This document shows positions 15,600 to 25,996 of a stretch of 64,000 nt of DNA, piece after piece (position 1 is the first letter of the stretch; each line of letters opens with the position of its first letter). Under the pieces are notes generated by a model. That model saw only the letters and a program-made list of their open reading frames with translations. It had not been told where the DNA came from and ran no database searches. The position numbers and the translations under genes are program-made. The stretch is from Prostheceraeus crozeri (Eukaryota; Platyhelminthes; Polycladida; Euryleptidae), in assembly GCA_907163375.1 (NCBI GenBank), contig CAJQUW010007059.1, positions 248,001-312,000 of the forward strand. Reading direction: 5' to 3'.

Positions 15600-15821
15600 T
15601 ATGTGCAGATATGAGACACAACTGAGTGACCCACACAATGTGATTACAAGTTTGATGTATGATGCTCGTAGATGTCACGTGCTACAGCAATGCATGCCAT
15701 TGGTTACCGTATTGCTACCGACTTTTACGTTTGACGTTGTTGCTACTAGGTTCAGAAACTCCAATTTACTACCGACTTAAATTATACTACGTAACTTACG
15801 ACCGAGTTGAGCAACCCACCC

Positions 15822-17664
15822 ATAGACTGCAAGCTAGTGTGAAATTTGGAATCTAAAGATACGCATCCATGGCAGCTCCAATGTTCCTATGTCAAGAAAT
15901 TGTCCGATATTTCCATTGAGGACAGAATGGGTACACGGACGAATCACGGTCACATTTTTTTAGTCACGAATGTGAGTGTGACTATTGCGAATTGCGATCT
16001 TGACAACTTCGACATTTGTTAGTTAATGTGAAAGTGACATGCAAAAAAGATGCTTGCTCGAAGTTATTTTCAATACAAGAAACATTACATTATAGCATTT
16101 TTATTGGATTATAAATTTACCATACTTGATAGTACTTGATGTTTTGAAGTAATTGGATTGCTCTAATTGCTACTATTCCCACAGAATATGCGAGATCTCG
16201 GGATCGGAATTGACTCATGCAAAGTTATGAGGTTAAAGTTGCGCTGTCACTTTTATTTCATACTCTATTCATTCTAGAAATTGATGATGTCTAGTGCATA
16301 TGATGCGGCTTAAATAATTTATTTATTAGTTACCTACTGGCGAATGTAACAGAAGAGTGAAAAGTCTTAAGTTGCACGAAATGCACATATCACATCTCGA
16401 ATAGTCGAGATATCGAGAAGTCTTGAGATAGAACGTTAAAAATATCATCAACCCGAAATTCCCGCGGTTGAAAGCGATTTGGATTTGACAACATTCCATA
16501 AAGAACTGCTGAAATGCGACATACTGCGATGAAAAATTGCAATAAGGACCGCAAGCCGACTGTGAATGAAAGTTTAGTCGTTGATATTAAGAAATGAGCT
16601 ATTTTGAAAAACGTGATCCCATGATTATTTTTTCGGGATCCCGGAATCCAGGGCATTCTTCTCGAAATCCATGGATTTGAAAAAATAGCCGCTACTGCAA
16701 AACGTCGGTAAGTCAATGTGGAAAGGCAGTGAATCATCGTATAACTGAGAAGAATCAAACGTGGCCTTAATTGTTGATGGGACCCCATTAGCCTGGTGGT
16801 CAGCCTAGAAACAAAAAAGCCATTTTCAGACCAGCGCTTTCAGATGGTCAACGACTGCCATAATCATGCCTTACGGCTACCTTGGTCTTCATAACAATTT
16901 TTTATCAACTATTATTGGCCCTCACCTTCCAGAAAAACGTAGACTTGATGCTACGGTGAGATGAGATGAGAGCATGGCGGGAGGTTAAGGCTGGACACCA
17001 GAGGAACAACAGTTATTTTAGTGTTTCGCTGTCATTCACTCGTTCAAGCGAGCGCTAGCACATCCGTGCATTGTTGAGAATCAACTCGAAAAAGGCACAA
17101 GCAATATGTTTGTACTTTTGGAAAGCCATTTCGCAGACATTTCATAAAATATGAATCCTAAAACCTTCACTAAAGTCTTTTTTCATAACCTGCACTAACT
17201 ATTAATTTTTGTCTGATGTGAACATTTTTTTCAAACCATTTAATAAAAAATGTGCAACTATCCAATTATAGTACATCCTTTGTCTCGAGATGTGAGTTTC
17301 ATTTTGATACCCAGGTATGATTGCGAAACAGGATTTAAATTATGCAATGCACACTACTTTTGAGCAGTGCGTAGGGTAGCCTGCACAACAAAGCTCAGTT
17401 TAATAAAAAAATTGAACAAACTTCTTTCTAGCGTTGTTATTAAATTCAGTTAATTCACATTTTTTTGACAGTTTCAACCAAATTGCTCAACGTACTGATG
17501 AGCCACAAGAGATTTCAGTTTACACTAACTTTCTTTCGTCATTTTTTTCAGATGATTGAACGAATGATGCGCAAAGCAGGCCATAATTTGCTAGAAATTG
17601 AGAATCTGGCATGTCATGCAAATTGATAAGTGACTGAATATATTGTCTTGGCTATTTTTCATTA
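15822..17664. other. nothing recognised
   Basis: The longest open frame (16390-16788, minus, 132 codons) is rich in hydrophobic and basic residues but shows no family motif or splice context. Confidence 0.4.
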
Positions 17665-18241
17665 TTTGATTGTAGTTGGAAAGAGCCAATATAGAATGAT
17701 GGTGGTTTTATTTTCTTTTTCTTATTTCTTACAATTAATTTCAGTTAACATCCGTTAACTATCTTCAGGTAAAAAGGAAGGAAATATGGTCTAGTATAAA
17801 ATTTAAAATTCACACCGACGTCTATGTCATAATAACATAATATTGAATACAAAAGGGGGAAGGGCTATGGAACAGGTAGTATTGGGTTACATAGTACCAA
17901 TAGCATCTTAATGATGACCTGACTGGATATGAAAACAAAGGACATAGAAATGGATTAGCAATACAAAGGCTTGAGTTATAAGTACATGCACATATCATAC
18001 AAGTATAAAAAATATAAAGCTATAAATCGATTGGAAGAAAGTAAGAGGTGTGAATTAGAAATTTGATACTGTTATAATGTAATACATTGTCATGTTTCAT
18101 TATTTTTACATAATAGAAAATATTTTTAATCAAAAAGGAAATCTGCATAATTGTTGAGTTCGATTTTGCTGTTAATTGTTGGTTTCATTTTTCTAATATA
18201 ATATGGTTCACGATGTTTTAGGTTTGATAAATCTGGGGCTT
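17665..18241 (-). repeat. minus copy: 3' UTR and end of GIY-YIG region
   Basis: Reverse complement of 22971-23536 with only scattered differences. It holds the codons for the C-terminal PYYIRKMKPTINSKIELNNY segment of the endonuclease and the 3' untranslated part. Confidence 0.9.
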
Positions 18242-19990
18242 TGCAACAATTAATTTTTACGGACTTTAGACGAATTTGGGAGGAGAGTAACCCATAAGTA
18301 TAGAAAGCTTAAAATCGTTGACGGAATGCTTGTGACTTAAAAAAAAGTCCGTAATTTATCATGAAGGATACGCCACATTACACATTAATTTATTAATATT
18401 ACGTTATACTGCATAAGTTTTGGTGGCTCTAGTTTGTTAGCGCTTGATCATATCGCTCCGATCTACAATCAAATGAACATGAATTCTCTCATACAACACA
18501 AAACAAGTGTCGGGAACAGGCTTGCCAGTTGAGTTGTTGGTCTCATACAGGCAAAGAGTGGAAGATTATCACCTCTATTCGCATGAAGTTGCGCCGAGAT
18601 ATTGACGTCCACATCTTGCAGTAGACCCAGGTTGAATTCTACCAACCCAGTACTATGTGCTTCAATGTCTTAATTAATCTAAGTTCACATACAACGATAT
18701 GCAATGTGTGCACTAATTTCACACCAACCTGTGTTCAGCAAATTATGAAAACGATCTACACGTGAATAATTCATCCAGGATAAATGTCGGTCGACAGACC
18801 ATGTAAAACGTAGCTACAGAAAGAGTCATGGGATAGCAGAACTTCGTGCGCTTCCAACCCCCGCACGCTAGTAACCACGATGCAGATAGACACTACATTT
18901 AGAGACCATCCGCTTTACCCCGTCGGATGTGTTCTATGTTCAGCGGAAATAAAATGGAAGATAATGAGTGAAACGAAAGCCTCAGTTGATAAAAGCACTG
19001 AAATCCAAGTGAGCTGGGCTACCTATATGTTATCATATAATGGAAATGGAAGATCGATATCCTTAAGTTCTTTAAGAAGTACAAGCATGCATTCAGCAGC
19101 CATATAGTCGCAGAAACATAATAAAGAAGGTTGTGACAAAGGTCAAGATAATTAATGAAAATAATTGAATATGCATTTTATTGTTGGAATTCTAAGCAAT
19201 ATTATGAAGTTAGAAGTAAAAAGTTGCAGTGTTCAAATATACAATTTCTGTAGGTTGATCGCAGTGTTTCACTCATTAAATACGTGAAATCATTTAATGA
19301 GTGAGTTTGACAGACAATAACTTCGGCAACTTCTCTGCTTAGCAAAATAAGTCCAGACGAACCGGAACATCTGCAGCCCTGTAGCTTGCAGAAATGAAAA
19401 CGACATTCAACGTATTCAACGTAACAAAGTGCGTCAAGGTAACAAAATTAAAAAAAAACAAGCTAACGACTGGTTAATTTTTGATGTGCTAAATATGACA
19501 TGGCTAAAAGAAAATCATTATATCCTAAAATGTCTAGAAATTTAAAAATACTAGAAGGACAAGCAACGGTTCTCCTCTCCTCCTGTGGAATGAATTGGTG
19601 AGTAAGTCGCTCTTTTCAAAATTATGTTTATCACTTATATTTTGAAAAGATTCTATGTAACAGTCTGCCAGCGGGTAGCTAGCACAGCGGGATTACGCTA
19701 TCTAAAATCTACCAAGTGTGTGAGAGAAAAATCATTAAGTTATAAATTATGAGAGATGAAAAAGAAAAGAAATAAATCATGAGTGATTCATGATTAGCAG
19801 CATGGATGTAGGGCACATGTTACAGGATTCTATTTTAGCTTCTTGTTTGGAAGTTTACATATCATCGGCATTCGCCAAAAAACAATACATTATCCGACAT
19901 TTAGTCTGTAGTATGTCGTATTTGAGGAATTTCTCATAGTTAAGCTATATTTGAGGAATTTTTGAGGATTTGAGGAGTAATCACAGGCCA
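18242..19990. other. 1.75-kb unassigned insert in the Penelope minus copy
   Basis: It interrupts the minus copy and replaces 85 bp present in the plus copy (22886-22970). I see no terminal repeats or coding motif. It contains a hairpin at 19272-19307 (13-bp perfect arms TCACTCATTAAAT) and a short tandem of TTTGAGGAATTT-like words at 19918-19980. It could be an older element, or local DNA trapped by rearrangement. Confidence 0.5.
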
Positions 19991-20300
19991 GGTTTTATGC
20001 TCACGGCAACGGATATGTAATGGTCTTATGGTGCTTCCAATGCAGAAGTTATCACATTTATCACACTTCAGCTGATAAATTACACATTTCTGATTTCAGA
20101 TGTTGTTGTTGTTATTTGGGCAATTTCTTAAATGACAATCTTGGTTTGATTTAGGCTGTTTCAATACACTTCTAAGAGTTCTTGAGCTTCTTGTTAATCT
20201 CACGTTTAAGTTTTCTCGACGAAAACATTTTGTAGTTGTTTATCCACTTTCTCAGAAATAAATGGAAAATTGAAGTAAAAATAGTGTATTTCTCTCTCCT
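19991..20300 (-). repeat. minus copy: linker and GIY-YIG N-terminal part
   Basis: Reverse complement of about 22588-22885, covering the RT-to-endonuclease linker and the first half of the GIY-YIG domain. It ends abruptly where the unassigned insert begins. Confidence 0.88.
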
Positions 20301-20331
20301 TCATAGTTCGTCCGTACGGGAGGTTAGTCAT

Positions 20332-20560
20332 AATTGCATGAAAAAAAATAATCGCTCCCTTTGTTTGACGTAAATCTATTTAAAAAATTTTCAACAAATC
20401 ACCCGACGCGTTTCGTCAATCCGACAGTCTCAATGGCTTAGTACATAGCTACTAAGCCCTTGAGACTGTCGGATTGACGAAACGCGTCGGGTGATTTGTT
20501 GAAAATTTTTTAAATAGATTTACGACAAACAAAGGGAGCGATTATTTTTTTCAAGCAATT
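20332..20560. repeat. 229-bp near-perfect palindrome with hammerhead-like cores
   Basis: Two arms of about 105 bp are centred at about 20446, where GGCTTAGTA/TACTAAGCC closes the hairpin. Each arm contains GTC-GGATT-GAC-GAAA-CGCGTC, which can be read as stem II, the GAAA core and the minimal stem III plus cleavage triplet of a type I hammerhead. Penelope-like elements carry such ribozymes in their terminal repeats. The upstream core is divergent (CTTGAGA instead of CTGATGA), so activity is doubtful. The palindrome is absent from the matching place in the plus copy. The flanks GGAGAAAGAA / GGAGAGAGAA (read on the minus strand) may be a target duplication. Confidence 0.75.
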
Positions 20561-20852
20561 ATTTCTTTCTCCTTTCTGTTATTTGGTTTGTGTTTTACGA
20601 TAATTGTTGGTGTTGCGAATGATATTTTCGGGATACATGTTTAGTCGTAGAATATCATCGAAATTGTCTATATGTCTGTTTTGAGTTAGATTATTGGAAC
20701 ATCGTTCTGCGATTCTTGTTTTTTCGTTTCTAATGAAGTTGATTTTGTTAGTGTATGGTACATGTAAGTGATAATTCACAAACAAATCTTTTCTAGCAGA
20801 TTTGCGGTAAAATTCAAATTGTGGTTCATTTGGCGCGTTTAGTTTTACTCGG
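20561..20852 (-). pseudogene. minus copy: C-terminal reverse transcriptase fragment
   Basis: It encodes on the minus strand the same RT tail as the plus copy, from FRVKLNAPNEPQFEFYRKSA to NIIRNTNNYRKTQTK and stop. The visible difference is Leu for Ser in the NYHxHVPYTNK segment. It is truncated upstream at the junction with the plus copy, where both share the few bases around ATTTCCGAG. No RT catalytic motif is included. Confidence 0.9.
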
Positions 20853-22571
20853 AAATGATGAACTTTATAAGCATTGGTCGCCAGAATAATTCCAGAAAGA
20901 CTGAACACAAATTGAAGGAACGTCTTGAACGTCTACGTTACCTCTATGGATTATCGAATAAAAACATTGAAATGAAAGAAAATCTTAATGCAAGCCATGA
21001 TCAAAGTCAGAGACCTACATTAGTAACAGATTTTGACGAACACAATCACTGAAGACGAACGAAACCTTTTAGAAAAAGGTCCAAAATTTTCATTGGCGGA
21101 AGCGGTAAACGAATCGACCGTAATTGATTTCAACTTCAGCTTCAGCAGATTCGCACATCAATATCGATGGAAGAACGAACTTAATAACTGTCACAAACCA
21201 GACAATTACCCACAAAAATACCCATGGCATACTAATCTAACTATGCCTCCAAAGAATGACCAAATTGAAGACAAATTGAAACGGGTATACTATGGATGTA
21301 AAAGGATTATTGGAAAACTGAGACCTCAATCAAAATTCTCCAACCTGAGTACACAAGAAAAAGAAACATTGAAAAATCTTAAAAGCAAGAACCTAATGAT
21401 GTTGCCTTCAGATAAAGGTTCCGAATTCTGCGTAGTTTCAAATGATAATTATATTGAAGCAGGACTGAAATATCTCAGCGATGAAAATACATACAAGCCC
21501 ATACAACGAATGACAGCTAAGACAATTGAAAAACGCATCAACGCAAGCTGGAACACTATAGCCAGTGAAAACAATATTCCATATTATATAAAGAATAGCT
21601 ATATTACGAACAACTCATCCTTACCATGTTTCTACCATCTCATCAAAACTCACAAGGAAGACTCCGAGATGAAAATACGTCCTATTGTATCCAACACATC
21701 CGGACCAACAACTAAGTTATCATGGCTTCTTTCTAGACTTTTAATTCCTTTGCTTCAAAATGTCCCCGCACATTTAAAATCAAGCATGCATCTCATTGAT
21801 AGCATCAAAAATATCAATCAAAAAGAACAACTTTATTTTTTATATTGCAGCTTCGATGTAATAAGCATGTACACTTCCATTCCAATTGCTGATGCCATTC
21901 AAGCTCTGGTTTACAAAATGGAAGACTGCAACGTCACCAACATGAAAAGATTGACAATCGACCAAATTGAACAGTTATTGCATGTAATCTAAAGAAACAC
22001 ATATTTCTAATTTGATAATAACATCTTCTTGCAAGTTAAAGGTTTACCCATGGGTTCGTCTCTTTCTGGTGTGCTTGCAATTATATTCATGGACAGCATC
22101 GAAACAGTAGCCCTCCGACAAATGAGAGTGATGTACAATGTCCCACTTTTTATGAGATATGTAGATGACTGCTTCGCAACATATGAAAACAAAAAACAAG
22201 CCTTGAAACTTCTCCAATATCTCAATGCACAACATTCCAGCATCAATTTCGAAATTGAATTAACAGACGACAACAAAACATTAAGCCTACTTGATTTCCG
22301 AGTAAAACTAAACGCGCCAAATGAACCACAATTTGAATTTTACCGCAAATCTGCTAGAAAAGATCTGTTTGTGAATTATCACTCACATGTGCCATACACT
22401 AACAAAATCAACTTCATTAGAAACGAAAAAACAAGAATCGCAGAACGATGTTCCAATAATCTAACTCAAAACAGACATATAGACAATTTCGATGATATTC
22501 TACGACTAAACATGTATCCCGAAAATATCATTCGCAACACCAACAATTATCGTAAAACACAAACCAAATAA
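20853..22571 (+). pseudogene. Penelope-like reverse transcriptase, plus copy
   Basis: The product would prime reverse transcription at chromosomal nicks for a Penelope-like element. The frame starts near 20855, shifts by one base near 21040, then runs to 21992. Motif A is FDVISMYTSIP. Two in-frame TAA codons near 21992-22013 precede QVKGLPMGSSLSGVLAIIFM (motif B) and FMRYVDDCFATY (motif C with both catalytic Asp). The domain order and the MYTSIP, PMGSSLS and RYVDD signatures are typical of this class. The N-terminus may be 5'-truncated at the junction with the minus copy. The C-terminus flows into the endonuclease linker after a frame change near 22565. Confidence 0.92.
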
Positions 22572-23075
22572 CAGAAAGGAGAAAGAACGACACTATTTTT
22601 ACTTCAATTTTCCATTTATTTCTGAGAAAGTGGATAAACAACTACAAAATGTTTTCGTCGAGAAAACTTAAACGTGAGATTAACAAGAAGCTCAAGAACT
22701 CTTAGAAGTGTATTGAAACAACCTAAATCAAACCAAGATTGTCATTTAAGAAATTGCCCAAATAACAACAACAACATCTGAAATCAGAAATGTGTAATTT
22801 ATCAGCTGAAGTGTGATAAATGTGATAACTTCTGCATTGGAAGCACCATAAGACCATTACATATCCGTTGCCGTGAGCATAAAACAAACAGCAAGTCTTC
22901 CATGTATAACCATCTTCAGAAATGTCACAGTTACAACTTTTCCACAACCATTCTTTCCCACGATAGTGATTTATCAAACCTAAGATTTCGTGAACCATAT
23001 TATATTAGAAAAATGAAACCAACAATTAACAGCAAAATCGAACTCAACAATTATGCAGATTTCCTTTTTGATTAA
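22566..23075 (+). pseudogene. Penelope-like GIY-YIG endonuclease, plus copy
   Basis: After the RT stop, another frame continues EKERHYFYFNFPFISEKVDK, then a further shift gives RSSRTLRSVLKQPKSNQDC. After a TGA the domain core reads CVIYQLKCDKCDNFCIGST followed by RPLHIRCREHK, HLQKCH and IELNNYADFLFD with stop at 23073. This is the GIY-YIG nuclease (here IYQ...CIG) with the CxxC insert and conserved Arg/His that nicks target DNA. The catalytic Tyr of the YIG half is replaced by Cys in FCIG. The remaining 460 bp to 23536 is 3' UTR. Confidence 0.88.
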
Positions 23076-23510
23076 AAATATTTTCTATTATGTAAAAATA
23101 ATAAAACATGACAATGTATTACATTATAACAGTATCAAATTTCTAATTCACACCTCTTACTTTCTTCCAATCGTTTTATAGCTTTATATTTTTTATACTT
23201 GTATGATATGTGCATGTACTTATAACTCAAGCCTTTGTATTGCTAATCCATTTCTATGTCCTTTGTTTTCATATCCAGTCAGGTCATCATTAAGATGCTA
23301 TTGGTACTATGCAATCCAATACTACCTGTTCCATAGCCCTTTCCCTTTTGTATTCAATATTATGTTATCATGACATAGACGTCGGTGTGAATTTTAAATT
23401 TTATACTAGACCATATTTCCTTCCTTTTTACCTGAAGATAGTTAACGGATGTTAACTGAAATTAATTGTAAGAAATAAGAAAAAGAAAATAAAACCACCA
23501 TCATTCTATA

Positions 23511-23723
23511 TTGGCTCTTTCCAACTACAATCAAATGATAAGTGACTGTTCACATTGTCTTGAAACTCGAATGGAAACTCCATCTTGGTCACATTCGCCA
23601 GTTCTTGCCTGCTATACTTGTGATCATAACTCTGTATCACTGAGCATCAACTTTTCTAAAAATATATGTGATGAGTGTAAAACCAAATCTAGCATTGTCA
23701 CATCACGTGTATGTGACACTTGA
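23511..23723 (+). CDS. small Cys-rich open frame, unrecognised
   Basis: A 70-codon frame overlaps the right end of the Penelope copy. It contains four cysteine clusters or singles (CSHC, CYTCDH, CDEC and a final Cys), spaced like a zinc ribbon or treble clef. I see no splice sites or family match. It could be the 5' part (ORF1 remnant) of the LINE that follows, or chance. Only the part after about 23537 is outside the repeat. Confidence 0.25.
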   Translation: MALSNYNQMISDCSHCLETRMETPSWSHSPVLACYTCDHNSVSLSINFSKNICDECKTKSSIVTSRVCDT

Positions 23724-23739
23724 AGTATCAACATCTAGT

Positions 23740-25996
23740 CTTTTTGTTATTTCGGTGCTATATTATCTTGTGACATGAAATGGAACGCATATTATAGGAA
23801 GACTATCACGAAAGCGATCCAGCACTTGTGCATCATCCGTACAATCTCAGACGGCATGGTGTGATTCTTCACTCATGTTGCATTGATACTTCGCTGTCCT
23901 TGACATTTTTGCTTCGACTCATCCTTACAAGTTTGAAACCCCCTCTCTGATCCCACCTCTTGGTCGCTCAGACCATAAAGGTATTTTTGTAAAACTGTTC
24001 GTAAGCCTCCCATTGTCACAAAAGTCAAGGTTCGTTCATTTTCGCCGTCCTCCTATGCCCAATGTCGTCAAGTTTTATCCTTCGTTGATTGGGAGAATTA
24101 TTTTCTTTTCATTGATGATGTCAATATTTTAGCTGATGAACTTCAGAACTTTTTTCGGTTTTTGTAAGTCACCTTCCCGATAAAAACTGTTAGGATGCGT
24201 AGTACTCATCCTCCTTGGATCACTCCCTCTCTTAAAGTCCTCTCTGATCGTAGGGACAGAGCCCTCACTAATGGGAACACAGGAAAATATTTGTCTCTTA
24301 GAGAGCAATTTTTGACTCAGCTTTCATAAGCCAAGTCGAGCTATTTCTCTGGTATTTCTTCCTCTACTGAATCCATGTGGAAATCAATAAATGCCCAAAT
24401 CGGTTCGAGGAATTCCCGGTCTACTCTTCATACTGCTATTGACGCTTATGACCTTAATGACAGGTTTCATGCCACATTCTCTTCGCCGGATAATCACCAT
24501 TTTTCTTCCGATGATCAACCTTACTCTTCCAGCTTGAATTTGATTTCTGTTACCGAGCATGACATTATTCGTCATATTAAGAAATGTAAATCCAATTCTG
24601 AAGGACATGATGGTGTTCCAGGTGTGTTTTTCCGTTCTGTCGCTGATTTTGTTGCTTTTCCACTCAGCATCCTTTTTACTAGATGTCTGCAGTCCGGGAT
24701 ATTCCCTGACATTTGGAAATGCGCTAATATTCTCCCACTTCCTAAGAAAGGAAGCTCAGACTTTAGGCCAATTTCTATTCCTCCCTTTTTAAGCAAAGTT
24801 CTTGAAAGATTATTCAGAGATTTGGTCATTTTGCCATCGTTGTGCAAAAGAATCCATCCTAGACAGTTCGGATTTTTGCCGTATGGTTTTGGTGGCTGTA
24901 CTAATGCCTTACTTGCCATACGTCTTTCCATCTTACAGCATGTCACTTCGAATTCTCACTGCTCAGTTTCTCTCCTTGCTGTAGATTTCAGAAAAGCTTT
25001 CGACAAAGTTAGTCATTGTAAACTTTTGGAAAGCCTTCGTGATAACTTTTGCTGTTATCCCGTCGTCCTTAATTGCATCAAAAGCTTCTTGGTCAATCGC
25101 AAGCAGCGCGTTGTTTCGAATGAAATTATTGCGCCATGGCGTTCGATTTCTAGTGGAGTTCCTCAAGGTTCAATTTTAGGACCTTTGCTTTTTTCCTTGT
25201 TTATGGACGATTTGCCAGTTCTTGAGGGAACAAAAGTCATTGTATTCGCTGATGTTACTTTGATTCATTTTGACGGGTGCGGTGCTGATTTTCAGACAAA
25301 TGTAAATGTCTTTTGCTCTTGGGCTTCTAACAAGAGTCTGTACGTCAACACAGATAAAACGAAATGCATGAAGCTGTCTAGAAGCAGCATTGATTTTCCC
25401 GCTCTAAATGTTTGTATTAATGATGAGTTGATTAATGAAGTTGACTCTTTGATGATTTTGGGTGTTCATTTTTCTTCCGATCTGCGATGGGACAATCAAT
25501 TTAAGCATCTCTATAGCAAATGCTGCCATGCCATGTCCTTTGTAAAGCGTTTACGTGGTAATATCAATAATGGAGATGTCATTTGGAAGGCCTTTGTGAG
25601 TCTTGTCTTGTGTCACATTACATTCTGTTGGCCGGTCATCTGCGACTTGAATGCTAATTATTTGAGAAAATTTGAACAACTGTATCGTCCTGCGATCCGC
25701 TGGGCCAATGTTAGTCGTAAGCCTTCTCTTCGTCTTGTCCTTAATAAATGTTGTATTAAATTGATCAAGAAGATCAGTAATAATGTCAGTTTACACCCAC
25801 TGTCTGAATTCTTTTCCCTGAGAGAAACATCACACAATGTTCGTCATGCCAGAGTTCTTTTGCCTATGAAACGATCGTCTGCCCTGTAAAATAGATCGTT
25901 TGTTAAATTTTCTGTATATTCATGAATGCAAATTGTGCCATCTTGTCATACCGCTTTTGTATTTGACAACAATAAAGCATTATTATTATTATTATT
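23740..25996 (+). mobile_element. CR1/L2-like LINE, defective, with (ATT)n tail
   Basis: An apurinic-type endonuclease remnant (IPPLGRSDHKGIFVKL near 23955-24005) is followed by a long reverse transcriptase frame. After that come a short 3' UTR, the signal AATAAA at 25971 and a (TTA)n tail to 25996. The 5' end is uncertain; everything before about 23900 is too decayed to place. Frame breaks separate the endonuclease from the RT. Confidence 0.85.
24375..25889 (+). pseudogene. LINE reverse transcriptase with mutated catalytic site
   Basis: Residues 57-70 or so (VTEHDIIRHIKKCKSNSEG) start the RT N-terminal region. FRPISIPPFLSKVLERL, the RQFGF box and LLAVDFRKAFDKVSH (motif A, Asp kept) follow. 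Motif B is SSGVPQGSILGPLLFSLFM. Motif C, normally FADDT, reads FADVTLIH, so one of the two metal-binding Asp is Val. A C-terminal WANVSRKPSLRLV region and a natural-looking stop follow. The frame is otherwise open for 504 codons, so the copy is fairly young. There is no credible start codon because the upstream endonuclease part is in other frames. Confidence 0.88.

Larger units (their letters stand above)
13824..15821. mobile_element. PIF/Harbinger element with both genes decayed
   Basis: Inverted termini of about 26 bp (GGGTGGGTTACTCAACTCGG at the left, one mismatch at the right) are flanked by the 3-bp direct repeat ATA (13821-13823, 15822-15824). A 3-bp duplication is standard for PIF/Harbinger. 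Subterminal sequences repeat CTACCGAC-like words at both ends. The 2.0-kb element carries the two diagnostic genes convergently: a DDE nuclease on plus and a SANT/Myb-like protein on minus. Both are broken. Confidence 0.93.
17665..23536. mobile_element. head-to-head Penelope-like element pair
   Basis: A near-complete plus copy (20853-23536) is abutted at its 5' end by a 5'-truncated minus copy (17665-20852). Homologous blocks are 20852-20561 with 22302-22587, 20300-19991 with about 22588-22885, and 18241-17665 with 22971-23536. Identity is high (one amino-acid change in about 90 in the RT tail). Penelope-like elements are known for a truncated inverted copy joined to the 5' end. The minus copy also holds two insertions: a 229-bp palindrome and about 1.75 kb replacing 85 bp. 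Outer ends share CCAACTACAATCAAAT. Confidence 0.9.

Noticed and set aside
16390..16788. 132-codon minus-strand frame as a gene
   Set aside because: No domain, no family resemblance, no splice signals; likely chance.
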